This document shows, in pieces, positions 11,890-37,261 of a stretch of DNA of 64,000 nt. Positions within the stretch are counted from its first letter, which is position 1; every line of letters starts with the position of its first letter. Below the pieces are notes generated by a model. The model made no database searches. It was not told the DNA's origin and saw nothing but the letters and a program-made list of their open reading frames with translations. Position numbers and translations under genes: made by a program. Source of the DNA: Casuarina equisetifolia (Eukaryota; Streptophyta; Magnoliopsida; Fagales; Casuarinaceae). The DNA is taken from assembly GCA_028551475.1 (NCBI GenBank), contig CM052356.1, positions 9,575,884-9,639,883 of the forward strand, written 5' to 3'.

Positions 11890-13956
11890 ACCCTGCTTTA
11901 GTACATTATTATGCCACGTTTGATCTAGAGGTAGCCTTTTGGATTACGCTTCGCCACAAAATTTAGCATCTGAATAGGTTTTCTCGCGAGTGATGATGTT
12001 TGGCTCAATTGCGCAGAGCTTTCCTTTCTTGGCCGTGTCTGTGTAAAAAATCTGTTATTGTTTTGTATTTGATATTACTATATTCTTTTGTGTTCCATCT
12101 TCCTCCAGCAAATGGCAGACCAACAGATGTAATAATGCAGGAAACAAGAATATCAACATGTTACTGCCCCTGAATTTGAAACGAAGGTCTACCGGCTACG
12201 TTCTGTGGTCGCGGATTTAATTTATGTGACTAGTTGGTTCTCTGCATACTAGGAGGGAAGCATTTCTATCGGAAAACCGTCTTGACTACTGAATTTGATA
12301 TGTTCGATGAGTAGATGCGGATGGAGTCTGAAACATGATAGGTCAAAGTTCCTTTACAGGGTGGTCCCTGCTCTTTGTCCTGAGAATGAACATGATTGTC
12401 CAAGGAAAAAAAGGGTGTTTGAAACCTAATGTGTTTCCTCCATTGCTGTCTCCTCGAGTTCAGGTTAGACTGAGAGGTAGATATCAGACAAGTGGGAGCA
12501 AAGAAGAGGGTCTTCCTTTCTTTATGTGTTTTGTAGGAGGGACCAAAACATTAGAATGGCGAAAACTAAATCTTACATACTGTTTTGTGAAGGCGAAGGA
12601 AGGAAAAAACAATGGGAGTAGATATTTATAAAGAAGTTGTCATAGCTCATATGTCCACTTGTTTTCCTTCATTTTATATTATCTTTCCCTGTGTTGGGAG
12701 GACTGCAAAAGTGGTTCTACGTCTCCATCCTTTGCTTCTTCTCGTTTCTTATCTTCTCGGTCTTACCAAACAAGTAAAAAAAACGAAAATTCCTCCACTC
12801 ATTTTCCATTCACCCTCTTTTACTTTGATGGCTCTGCGCTGTATAAGAATAATAAATACTTCAATTGTTTATAAAATTTATTGAGTAAACTCACATCATA
12901 TGATATTAATTTTAGCTTCTTTTTTTAGATAAAAGATAACTTGGTATTTATATAATATATTGTGAAAATACTCAGAACTAATGAAGGATGGATATATGAA
13001 CTTTTAAATTAACTTAATTAAGACATGAACATTTTGTTCTTTTAGTCTTTTATTAAACTGCAACTACTGTTTCCTTCCAACTTGTCAAGTCTGTCGCATG
13101 CTCAGAACTTAGCAACTCCCAAAAATACAAAGTACAAGAGGGAAGGGGGCTAGGCAACCTGACATCCAACTCAGGTCAAAGGTGTTAGGGAGTCGCACAT
13201 GCGTACGGAAGGCACCAACTGGAACAATCCTACAGCTTCCTAATCCACCCACCCTCGACTGCAGAACACCAGCACCAGAAAGGGGGCCACTTGCTCTCCA
13301 CCATTACTTTTCCCACCCTCTTGCACCCCGGAGTCACTTTCTCTCTGGTCCTTCCCTGTTCCTCCAGCAAAGTTGGCTTATCACCTTCCGTGATTCACCC
13401 TCAGCACCCATCATCCCTGACTTTCAACCTCCCATTGCTCTCTGCCTTTCTTGTTTATCGTGCTTCTATACTCATCACATGCGTCTTGTTTTTGGACAAC
13501 TTTGAGAACCCGGAAAGCGAAATCGAATAAGTCCAAGTTTTCAGAGCTTTACGTCGAAATTTATCCTGAGTTTTCGTTCTTGTCTGGCCGTTTTCAGAAT
13601 AGTGTATCTCTCTTCGCAGCCTCACCATTTCTTTTTCGTGAAAGCTACTTGTAACAACCCATCAAATCATGAAGAAGAATGTAGATAATAAAGATATACA
13701 CCGACATGGTAAAATCAGTATTAAAATCACCGGCCTTTTACATGGAGGTCAGATTCCAAAATGGACAAATTGAATTGAAAAAATTGAAGCCCCCTCTAAA
13801 ACTTCGAACTATATAATCCACAGCTAATTAAAACAACTGTGGCGGCACTTTTCAGGTGGGCCTTACATCTACATGAGTGAGTGTATGTGTGGAGGAATTC
13901 GCTAAAGTCTACGGCCATTAGGCATCCATCAGGTGATGTGTACATATATGACAAGG
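11890..13956. other. Intergenic between GH9 and LOG, no gene supported
   Basis: The first few hundred bases are probably GH9 3' UTR and the last 250 or so LOG 3' UTR. A C-rich open stretch at 13182-13530 (+) has no domain I recognise and no flanking exon evidence. Confidence 0.45.
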
Positions 13957-16144
13957 TCAGCGAGCGATGTCTGACTTCGTTGTGTGACCCAACTGTTGCT
14001 CCATCTCCCAACTGAGCTTCGGAGCCACCTCACAGTGCTTGGGAACGTATTCCTGATGAAAGAAATGGACGGATTAGATCACTGACCATATACGGTGGCG
14101 TCGCAAGCGCCTCACGTGTACAGATATATCAACAGGACCGAGGAAATTTTATAGTATGTACCTCGAGCTTGCGCATGAGCTCTTGGGCAGTTTCGGCAGA
14201 GACGATGATGTTTCGGGCAGCGGGTTCTATGAAGCCCTCATCTACTGCCTTGTCAATGAATGATAGAAGCGAGTTGTAGTACCCGTCAACGTTTAACAAG
14301 CCAACCTGCAGAAAAGTTAAAGAAAAAAATAATAATCAAAACACAGGTACTTTACTTTGTGATACTAATAATACTTAAGTTTCTTGAATATTTATGGAGG
14401 GATTTGAAAAAGTTACGGGTTTGTCATGTATGCCGAGCTGAGCCCAGGTGATAACTTCCAAAAGTTCTTCCAGAGTGCCATAGCCACCTGCGAACAGTGG
14501 GATTAAATTTTTAATGAGATGACAGATGTCGTTAGCCGTTAGGAATACAGTTATCTTGGAAAGTGGTAAGAGAGGGGGGGTGCTGATGATTATCCGACAT
14601 GGAAAGTGGAATAAAGAAAGGAGGGAATTACTGTTCAAGTGAGAGGAAAATAAAATGATTATCGTCCACTTGAAAAACTTGTTGCAAATATAAAAAGTAG
14701 GGAAAGATGGGTGGGGATTCTACTGAAAGATGAATAAAGAAAGCGCATTAAATGTGCAAAAACCATGAACCTGGCAAGGCAATGAATGCATCCGCTTGAC
14801 GAGCCATCTCCGCTTTGCGTTGGTGCATGCCCGATACAGCTCTTACTTCTCCCACTGTCTCTCCTGTGATCTGAAATTATACACCACCTTTCATTTCATT
14901 TCATATTCCCACTAACGAAATGAATTAGGCTACAAACTCAGAAGCGTGATCTCATGGGAAGAGCAATTGGGTGTTCATTATTCATGAGAGAAAAAAAAAA
15001 AAAATTCTTTCTCAACGGAAGTCGTCGGAAAAAAGTTGAATTTCTTATATATGTATATGTTCTTCTACTTCTTCTTCTTCTTCTTGGTTTTATTCTCTAA
15101 AGCAAGCCAGAAATTCCAGTACCTCTCTTGGCAGAAGAGTTGTGGGAATTACTCTGCAAGAAAAACAAAGAATATCAACAAAGGTGGTATAAATATATGT
15201 ATGCCCACATATCTAGAGGCATGGACTGGAGGGAGGGAGGGAGAGAGAGAGAGGGAGAGAGAGAAGAAGAGAGAGAGGAAGTTCTAGCAGATACCCCAAA
15301 ACGTGCCGACCTCCATCATAGACAGCTTGGGAGATGAGACCCATCAAGCCTATGCTTCCTCCTCCATAAACCAAGTCAATGTTCCTTTCCACCTGCAACG
15401 TTTTTATATTGTGAGAACAGATGACGGTCACTTCAAACAAATCCCTTCATTATCATCTTAAAAGAGAGAAACATCGTCCATGAAACTAAGATTATCTGAT
15501 TTTAAATGAAAAATATGTTTCATCGCCGATTGATCCATCCCAAGGATGAGAAAACAGAGCAGAGATACCAAAAGCAGAGATCTCTGCTTTTCTCAACCGC
15601 AGAAATCTCTGTTTCGGATCCGCATCCATAGACCTTTCCATGAAGCAGTGACTGGTAGAATTCACAACCATTTCTCACAAAGAAAACTACAACAACGTTG
15701 GCCTTCAATCGCGAAATACCAGCCAAAAGAATCGAAGTTCGGAACTAAAACTACCAAGGCTATTGGAAGCACAAGACAAGAATAGATCGGTAAAGAAAAT
15801 GAATTTTTGAGCAGAGATAGTTCCTCAAAAAGCGAGCAAGACCTTGTCTTGTTAGGAACGCGAAGTGAACAGATCATGTCACACGAGCGCAGCGTCATGC
15901 TCTGAGGTACGTAGGATGATGAGTCACCAAAAGAATCTGGTTCTCCCATTGAATTCAAAGACAAAACAGGATTTTCCTAGCGAAAGACAAGAGAGGTCAT
16001 GGGTCGTACCAGTTGTTTGCCGAGTTGAATAGCAGCAAGCTGGTAGCTAGGGTTCTTTCCAGGGCTACTCCCACAGAAAACACAGATTCGCTTGAATCTT
16101 GACTTCGCGGAAGCAGGCTGGCGCTGTTGCTGTGGATTTTCCAT
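13957..16144 (-). CDS. LOG: LOG family cytokinin riboside 5'-monophosphate phosphoribohydrolase
   Basis: Seven minus-strand exons join in frame to 224 residues: 16144-16010, 15392-15295, 15153-15123, 14870-14771, 14487-14417, 14305-14162 and 14052-13957. Members usually have about 215. The enzyme releases free cytokinin base from its nucleotide in one step, in cytosol and nucleus. Visible family landmarks are [15 protein letters not shown] at the start of the Rossmann-like fold, [25 protein letters not shown], and the phosphate-binding PGGYGTLEE with its catalytic Arg/Glu context, then [13 protein letters not shown]. The third exon is a 31-nt micro-exon supplying [11 protein letters not shown] chose ATG 16144 because it is the first ATG after a TATA box at about 16318 and matches the family's short Gln/Ser-rich N-terminus; the open frame upstream lacks an ATG. 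A GA-rich microsatellite lies beside micro-exon 3. No defect is seen. Confidence 0.93.
15230..15280. repeat. GA-rich microsatellite in LOG intron 2
   Basis: Imperfect (GGGA)n and (GA)n run on the + strand, giving a polypyrimidine tract on the transcribed strand between LOG exons 2 and 3, starting 15 bp past the exon 2 donor. Confidence 0.9.
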
Positions 16145-16314
16145 TAGTGGAAAGCCTACGAAGCTACAGAAATCTGCTTCAATGGGGTTCTGTTTTTCGG
16201 GGTGTAGGAGAGAACGTGAACGTGTTTGCTTCGTTTGAGCGGTCAGCGAAGTGCTTGCTCCAGAGTTGAAAGCCAATGCCAAAAGTAAACGAATGACTAA
16301 AGGAGTCAGGTTCG

Positions 16315-16328
16315 CTTTTTATATATAC
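16315..16328 (-). promoter_or_regulatory. Candidate LOG TATA box
   Basis: The minus strand reads GTATATATAAAAAGC here, about 175 bp upstream of the LOG ATG at 16144, which gives a 5' UTR near 140 nt free of upstream ATGs. Confidence 0.55.
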
Positions 16329-19300
16329 ATGCGAAACACACATCGCGGCCCCCCCAGTTTCTCGTCTCGTGATATTTTACAAATATTATTCTCACGCCCG
16401 AATTGAGAAGAAAGCCTTTTTTGGTCAAAATAATGTTCCTCCGGTCTGTCAATCAGTTCTTCCATTTTCCCTCCCGTTTCCAGACCGTCATCACAACGAA
16501 TTCAACGCTAGTTTTCTGGAATTAGTCATTTTCTCACAGCAGATCAAACACTCAGAAACAACAAAGCCCTGTGTGGTTGGCACGTAAAACTACGAATCTG
16601 AGGTCGTCCCACTTGCAAATTATAATCAACAGAAGAAATTCAAACAACAAAAACGAAGTTTCTGAGAGGAGAGGAGATGGATGGATGGTTGCATACGGAC
16701 CTACTGGATGCAGGTGTATTACAGCTGTAATGGTGGTTGGAGAAAAATGTGGCCCTTCCCTTGTTCTAAACACATAGTTTTATTTCATGTCTTTCTCTGC
16801 CCCATATCATTTGTATACTGAAGCCCACCCCAGTCCACACATCCATCCACAGACCAGAAAATGGTTTTACCTTCTGCTTGCAAACTCGAGGAAGATTTCT
16901 GCAGCACTAGTTAAACAGTAAAGCAACTGAAGATACTTGAACAGATCTCTTTTTTTATGGTTCACGAGGAAGATTCACAATGACTTTACGAAGGGATTTA
17001 GATATTATGAGAAAACCGATCTGTTAAAGTATTTGCTGTGAATACAGACCATACTATGCTACAAGGAGCTCTTGGATTTTGCGAAATAGCGTAAGTCGAG
17101 GAAGCAGAATATCTATACATTATTATGTTCCCGAAACGAGCTCGTCCAGCTAATACTCAGATCGTGGACCCTGATGCTCGAAGAACCCAAAATGGGAGAT
17201 TCAGTTTCTTAATGGCTGCCTAAATTAATTAGAGACAAATGGGTGCCGCAAGATGTAGACTTTGCTCACTGTTGGAAGGCTGTCCTGGATCTCATCTTTT
17301 ATCTCAACCCTTCTGGTACGTCGGAGATGAAGTCTCGGACAGCTTTCCAGGAACAGTGCAAGGGTTAACTCTCTAGTCGAAGCTGGTTGAAATTGCATGA
17401 AAATGTTGGGGGATGGACCGACTTCCACAACCAACCTCTTGGCATATTTTGCCCCCAGATTAAACAAATGTGACGTGATTCCGTAAACCATGGGAAGGGC
17501 AGAACTTGAAGAATATTCCAACTTCTTTTTCTAGAAATTAAAAAAAAAAAAAAAAAAAGGGGGTTTCCAACTTTTTGACATATGACGTTCTTCTATGTCA
17601 CAGCATCCTCCAGAAAATAAGAGGGCAAGTTGATAACAGGAATTGCGTGAAATACTCTGGATCTTCCTTGATTGTAGATGTCGGTTCCCTCAGAGAAAGA
17701 AAATATAAGTGATGTATTTGTTTATGTATGTGTTTCAAGTAGTGATACTCAACATAAAGTAGTAGTAGAAGTAGAAGGGTCCCAAGAGCAACTTTACTGA
17801 TTGCCCTCCAAAGCTGCAAGAAAAGAATCTTATTGGCATCAGATAGCACCAAACACATGTCAGCAGAGCTATCAACTCCCTGAGAAGCAAGCACTGTAAA
17901 AGGGTCGATTTTAGCTTTTTCAAAGGCATACTGCCGTGTCGCCCATGATCATTACTCGAGTCAAACATGTCCATATGAATTCCCACTCAAAGGCGTGCGT
18001 GTGCAAAGCCTCGCAGAGGGAGCTTTTAGAATATTGCTTTCCGTGTTCCCCTCATGAACACTTGATTGTTATCTCGTTTCGTGTTCTTTCTTTCTTTTGT
18101 GTTTCTCCGAAATTTCATAACACTCAGTCCAATCAACAGTTGATTTTATATTTTCTTTATTGCCTTATCGAATAGTTTAGACTTGTATGGTCATTTATCA
18201 CGGGTTTGGTGGCTTAAACTCTGAAAGAAGCTCAATTTCACCCTCTCACACGTCTTTGTAGCCATTTTTTTTAAGTGAAATATTGACTGGTTGAAGGGTT
18301 TGGTTTGATTTATCGTGTATTTTTATTTTATATTCCTTGGAATCTGGGACTTGTGTTCTCTTGACAAATTCCTTAGCCCTCTTGTTTACCAGTCATATAC
18401 GAGACGTTTTTAATAATGTGGTTAATTTAGAGTGCACATCTCCAAAACGGGATTTCTTATTTGTTTGGAAGGTGCAAGAAGAAATAACCTAATCCACTCG
18501 TATAAAGAAAGGCCTTGATCGTTTAGATTCAACTGGATGAAAGGTATTGCTTGCGAGACCGTGGAAGGCATTAACAAAATTAGTTTTGGCATTTGTGTGA
18601 CCTTTTGGAGTCCAATCCTGTCTCTTTGTTCTTTCTTGGCTTGCAAGTCAAAAGCTGTGTATGCTGTCTCTGACAAACTTGTCCACTAAAGGATTATATG
18701 ACCTGGTAAACTTGGCTACGTGGCCTTGTTCCTGAACTCCAGTTTAGGGAACCTGATGCACTATTATCTAGAAGTAAGACCGACGTCTTTGATCCATGAA
18801 AACACCAACTCGAACATGTACCGTGTATCCATGAGTTTGTAATTACCGAAATCTCTCTTTTTGTCAAGAGGTTGTGAAGGTTCTTCATTGGGATTTAGAT
18901 CAGCGACTCACAGTTTCTGCTTGCAAAGACAGACAGAATCAGCCTTGTGATCTTCGATTCATTCTGCTGCTTATTACCTTTGTGCATTGGTGATCTTGTG
19001 CACGAACCCATCTTTTGGACTTAATAATTCTTCATTTGAAGCATGGATGATTGGCTCTTGATTATTACGCTAATGATGATGATGATAACAGCTGAAATCC
19101 ATGTCTAGCTGCCAAATGATTGTTCCTTTGGTGCTTACATCACATTAAGAATATATATTTTGACTGGGAAAATTATGGGCCTTGTGTTTATGCCAATCAT
19201 GCTATCCATAACAAATGATTCAATAAGATATCACTGAAATGGTGGAATAGTAGCCATAATCTCATATCATCATACAAGAATCATGATTACTTTCTAATTG

Positions 19301-21992
19301 TTTAGTTGTGCGGTGAGACTTAGTGCACCTCGCGTGCATTAACTAGCACGCGTCACAGATGACTTCATGGCCCATCGATCACTGGAAATGTGTCTGCTGC
19401 TTTAATTAATCCCTAAAAATCCTCCCATCAGATTTCTTCCAAACTCAAAATTCTCTTGTAAGTGGTTATGATACTTCCTGCAACATCCTTTAAGATTCCG
19501 AATAATTAAGAGCCTCGGCCCCATCAACCCAACCTCTGAAATCATATGAATCGAATAATCAGGCTGAAACCGGGGGGGATGATTGGTGCACTTTTCTCAT
19601 TTGGTGCCAAAGCTTTTTAGTATTGCTCACAGGAATCTGCACAATTTTGGTTGCCAATCAGATTTGGATCAAATATATGCTTGAAAAGTTCTTGTTTGGA
19701 TAAAACTTTACGACAAGAATCTTTGTTAAATCTCACCTTTGAGTTCTATCACGATTATGTGTGGATATCACCGTACTAATAATCATATCTTTCTTCCAAC
19801 GTGAAACTACATTAAAACCACATTAAACAGCATGCCATGCCCAGCCCCAGGTCCTGGAGCATGAGTTTGTGCCTCTCCGGTGCTGATATGGGATTCTGGT
19901 GTCAGAAACGAGCTACCTCCATTAAACGCTAAGCAAGAAGACGGTGTGGATGTGAAGAGTTGCTCGAATTGAGGGAGGCCACCGATTGACTGTCATTTTG
20001 TCAAATTCAGACTCCGATGCTTGGGTCCCCAAATACCCCACCGCACGAACATCCAAAGCCGTGATTGTGCAGCACTCGTGCGGTTGACTGGTCCCAATCT
20101 CGTCCCCCATAGCCACGTGATCCAGTTCACCTTTTGCTCCCAACCAACCGAAGAAGAAGTTAAACAACATTCTCTTTCGCCACCCATAATACCAAATCCA
20201 TATTACTCATGTGTCCGCTTTCTAATTTGTCCAAACAGGATAAAGTCTTGCAGAGCAATCGATTTCTCTTTCTCCTTCTGGTTTTGCCTTTTCTGCTTGT
20301 CAAGATCGGGCCTCACTCTTACTCCTGTTTCTGCAGTCCTAGTTAAAGGTCGTAGTTATCCGGCTAATGGGTCCAACCTGTCACATGGTTTTGTGGGAGG
20401 AGCACCAAATATCAAACCACCGACGCAAGCATGAAGAGACGAAGCTTCCCTTCTCAAAACAAGAGGAATAAGAACATTAAGAAAGACTATCAATGATACC
20501 AGTTATTGTATTTTTTTTTTTTCTTTTTCCCCAACCACAGTTTATGTCACTAGCTTTGGAATGTTTATTCACTTGATCTACGATCGCATCCTCTGCACCG
20601 ACATGATGCACGTCCGAAGGGTTATCAGTTTCTAGGCCATGGGGCAAGAGCAGTGACTAAATTGGCAACGAATTCGTGAAAACAACTTACCGGTTAGTAA
20701 CTCATCCTACATTTACTACTTTTACTTGGCCCCCAAAAAAAGGGAGGCTCTTCTTTTGTGGTTGTGTTTTCAAGAAGTTCAGACCATAACCATTCATCAG
20801 GAGGGAAAATCATGTTACGTGTCTCTGTAATTTATTTTTTGATGCCCCTTTTTAAAGCCACTTTAGAGATAAGACGTGGAAGTTTGTGTGCCTTTTGGTC
20901 TGAGAGAACGTGGAACTTTCCTGATCCTGGCCTATTTGGATGAGACGAGCCATGAAACGTAAGACAACAGTGTTTCTTTAAATCTCTCATCATTTCTTGA
21001 TATAGACGAATCTCGATCCAGACTAGATGATGATGCATGCAACTTTTCCATGAAATTCGCGTTCAGACGGTTTGACAGATTCAAATAGCCATTTTGTCAT
21101 GGCTGCCGACAGACGAATCGCACCATTTGACAGCCAGCCATTTGCATTCCCATCGTAACTAAAGTTGGAAAAGAATAATGCACAAAGCAAAAGGGTTTAC
21201 GTGGTAGCATGGCCCCATTACCAAAGCCCCGGACATACTTATATCCCATCCTCCCCTTTGTTAGTCCTGGCCTGCGTGCCATGATATCGAAACCATCGAC
21301 TTTTCTGGGATCTCACAAGCTGCATTCCCGACAGCCAGCCACACATACACTGGCTGTTTGGTTCCAAAGAACAACGGCATCTTACTTTCCGTAATCGGGA
21401 TAAAAAAGCATCGCATCAACTTACGTGAACTGGGTATACAATCCGGTTGAACAAATGAGTTGACGACATGTTCCGCTGCAAATCGAAATGCCTTTTAAAC
21501 GAACATTTGCTTGTGAATTTTGCAGGTATTCCAGAAAACATATTCGCCATTGCCATTAAGTTTTGTCGTCTCTGCAAGGCTTTGGTAAAACGTACACTCG
21601 GCAATGATGGCCCACTTATCTCTCAAAAGCCGATCACGCTTACCCAGCAGGGAAAAACTAGATCAAATGAAAAGAGTGGAAGGGAAGAAAGCGTGCATCA
21701 TTACAATAAGTATATGGAAAAGAATTTGCCATAGTTGCCCATTGTGCAGAAGATGAACTTACCTCAATGGTCAAATTGTTCTCTAGCACAAGCATGAAGG
21801 ATATTTCTTTCCTTTCTATCTAAAATCATGAATACAATGAACAATGGAATACTTATGGAGAAGCCTAAATAGACTAGACCTCCTAAACAAAGAAAAAATA
21901 CCTAAAGTTACAGCTCTCAACGAATGGAAAACTGACTATTGTACACTTCCAATGTCAAGAAGGACAGATCAGTTGGCAAGTAGCAAATGTGT
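16329..21992. other. Gene-poor intergenic region, LOG to XRN
   Basis: No exon chain or mobile element recognised in 5.7 kb. Minus-strand open frames at 17521-17225 (98 codons) and smaller ones at 18422-18888 match no family I know. Plus frame 20021-20434 (137 codons) is rich in Pro, Ser and Phe and looks fortuitous. A poly(A) run lies near 17540. The region near 21735-21992 should include the XRN 3' UTR. Confidence 0.45.
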
Positions 21993-34257
<12,265 letters not shown>

Positions 34258-35905
34258 TGGAAAACAACTCGAAACTTGCAGCCTATCAGATCTCCCACGG
34301 GCCGAACGGGCTAACTAGAAAGAGCAAGAAAGTGGAAGAAAATTAACCCTAGCCCTGACTCAGGTTTTCAGGAGAAAATATGGCCGAGGCAGAGACGGAA
34401 TCGGTTTCGCGGCGTCGAATTAGGGCACGAAACTAAGTGACGGGACGACTGTGTCCATGCCACGTTGGATGATCTGGTATATAAATAGGGAGAAAGATAG
34501 GGATGTTTATGTCTTTTCGATAACAATCGTAGGTCGGTTTGATTTGACTTGTTTCATTCGCAAGGAAGAGTTACGAACGAAGTAGGGAGATATTTATGTC
34601 GGATGGGCCGCGGAGAAGGGCGGAGGGGCTGTGATGATATTTCGTTACAGACCAATCCACCCCCGTGAGGATTTCATCGGGGATTTGCTTGCTATTTGGA
34701 TAAAAAGGCTCCGTACACGTTAGCGGGACATGAAGATCGAGAAAAGGATTACGTGGAGTATCCAACGTGTTTTGTCGTGGTATACCTGAACGAATCTGCC
34801 TTGCTTTGACTAAGCAAAAGCGTTTGACCTTTCTTTTTTAGATTTCGTTTCTCGTATTCAATTTGTTTATTTAGGGCGACTCCCTCCACCAGCTACTCAA
34901 TAACAAAATTTGTCTAATAATGCCCAAAATACAAATTCTTTAAGAAAATTTAACAATATTTATAATACTCTAAAGTTTATATCAACTTGGGAAATTACAA
35001 TTTGTGGATGAGAAAACTAATTCTTTTTTACTAATTTTTGAGATGGAAAATGTATATAACTACATAGATGACAAGTCTCCTAATGAGAATAGCATCTAAT
35101 TTAGAATATAAGATAATCATAATAACAAAAATATCATATAAAAGAGAATTTATGAGAGTAATATCAACAAAATGTAAGACTTATTTTATACTTCTTAGTT
35201 GTTAACAAGCCTAAGAAAAAGTAGGAATAAGATGATAAAAAGTGACTAATCACATAACCTAATTAAACTTCCTTTATTGAATTATTAAGTTGCTCAAAAC
35301 TTACAAGAGAGTTTTATCATAATTATTATGTGGTTGGAGACCAAAAACCCAATGCCTATGTTCACCTTGCCTTTAATCCATCCAATTAGAGAAGGTCTTT
35401 CATTAAACTGTAATCCAAATGGGATTGCCCATGGAAACATCCACAAATTACAACCAATGAGATTCAAGTTGAAATTTAATCTTATATGCTTATAGCACCC
35501 TTTTTTAGCATATACTATAGAGTATTACAAGACATTTCAAAAGCCCCAAATTTAGCATTTTTACCAAAACCATATTTTTTCTTAATCTAAGGATTCAACT
35601 TACAAAATAATGGACAATTAGTATAAACAAGCTTTAACCATATCACATATATCTAATTAGATTATAGCAAGTCTTCTCCCTTCCCAAGAAGATGAGATAG
35701 AAGCTACTTAAAGATACAAATGCATGTTTTTTAGGAACAAAGATGCTAACACTAAGAACAACATAGAGTATAGGAAATTTGGACAACATTTCCCTTGGAT
35801 TTCGATCCTTTCTTGAATTACATATTGTCTATAACCTTAGTTCAATTATCAATGACAAATACACTATAAGAAGCATAAACTACTATCCAATTACAAGCTA
35901 TAAGC
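34258..35905. other. XRN upstream region and gene-free spacer
   Basis: The first 300 bp should contain the XRN promoter and leader. A TATATAAATA string at about 34479-34488 can be read as a TATA element on either strand (TATTTATATA on minus). From about 34850 the sequence becomes strongly AT rich and I see no gene. Confidence 0.4.
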
Positions 35906-35910
35906 TACAA

Positions 35911-36259
35911 TGAAGTAGTCCATTGGCTCAATTGAATGGAATGATGTTGTTAGGAGTCAATTACAAGTCTTTTGTTATTATTTTTATTGATTTCATTCCA
36001 TTGTAATAAGTGGGGCTAAACGATGTTGTTGAGAGGTCTTTAAAAGGGGGAACTAATTCTTAATTTTAGGGAGCTTAGTTTTTACAAAAACTCTTGTTTA
36101 GAATCTTGGAGGTTTTGGTTTCCCTATAATGAAACCTTAGTTCTTGAATTGATAAAGGAGGTTGGATTTCTCTCTTTTGAAATCCAAAAATGTTTCAATA
36201 ATTTTTCATAATGAAACTAGACTACTTAAAGTTTTCTAATGAAAATCAGAATTATTGCA
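35911..36259 (+). repeat. 5' LTR of the gypsy remnant
   Basis: 349 bp, starts TGAAGTAGTCC and ends TTGCA. Aligns over its length with 38931-39264 with many substitutions and small indels, so the insertion is old. Confidence 0.8.
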
Positions 36260-37261
36260 AGTAGTATCAAAGAAGTTTCAATCTAGTGAGAAAAGGTTTG
36301 GCTGATATCAAAGAAGATTTGAAGGTCATTTACAACATTATAATGGTCAAATTGAATGACTAGGAAGAAAATGATAGATTGTAAGCAAAAAAAGTTTCTA
36401 TCCATTTTTAACCATCTTCAATCTAATGAGCAACAAATCAGAGAAAAGGAAAAGTCAACTAACCAATGGGTAGCTAGTATCCTGCCGATTAAAAATCATT
36501 GCTTTGATTTAAACAAATCTAAAATGATTTTTGAGATGGATCATTTTGACGAAGATTTGATTAATTTCAATAATGAATGAGAACATATGATGCTCAATCC
36601 TAATGATGAGGAGGGCATGAAAAGTACACTCAACCTCATGCTACATAAGATTAAGAAACTTGGTGATATGGACCAGAACTAGATTTGTTTGCAGAAAATT
36701 GAGCCATCATAAAGGAAAAGTCAACAACCATGAACAAGCTTTTATTGGTTGAAGAGAGAATTGTCATCCAATATTTTTAGCATTCCTTACATTAGATACA
36801 ATTTTACTCACTTCAGTTGACCACCAAAATGGAGCCAATTGTTTATCAATCTCCTAAGCAAATTTTGGTCACTCATCAACCATTCAATTTTCAAAGAAAA
36901 TACTCTAAACAGTCCCCACTTTGTCACTCTAATTTTCCAGTTTTATTTGGAAGCATTGAAACCATAGTGGTTGTATAGAAAATGAACAAAGTGAATGTAA
37001 CCAAGTAGGAGTCACTTCTTCTCATGAAGAGTTGGTTTCCCATTGCTATATTCATTATTAGCTATATCAAAGGCTTATTTTTAAAGAAGAACTTGATTGA
37101 TAAATTTGTTCCTATTATAAAGATGAAAATCAAAAAGCTAATGCCCATAAATGTGAAGTCTCATGAGCTAAGTGATTGGATGGAAAAAAGTGTATCAAAT
37201 GCATTGCAAAAGATAAATCTACAAACATTTCTGTTTTATGCTTGTGGGGTAGTTAGTGAAT

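Noticed and set aside
13182..13530. C-rich open frames between GH9 and LOG
   Set aside because: No recognisable protein; open only because of base composition.
16145..16282. N-terminal extension of LOG by 46 residues
   Set aside because: The in-frame upstream codon is TTG; the first ATG on the predicted transcript is at 16144.
20021..20434. 137-codon frame as a gene
   Set aside because: No domain, low-complexity composition, no exon partners or regulatory signals.
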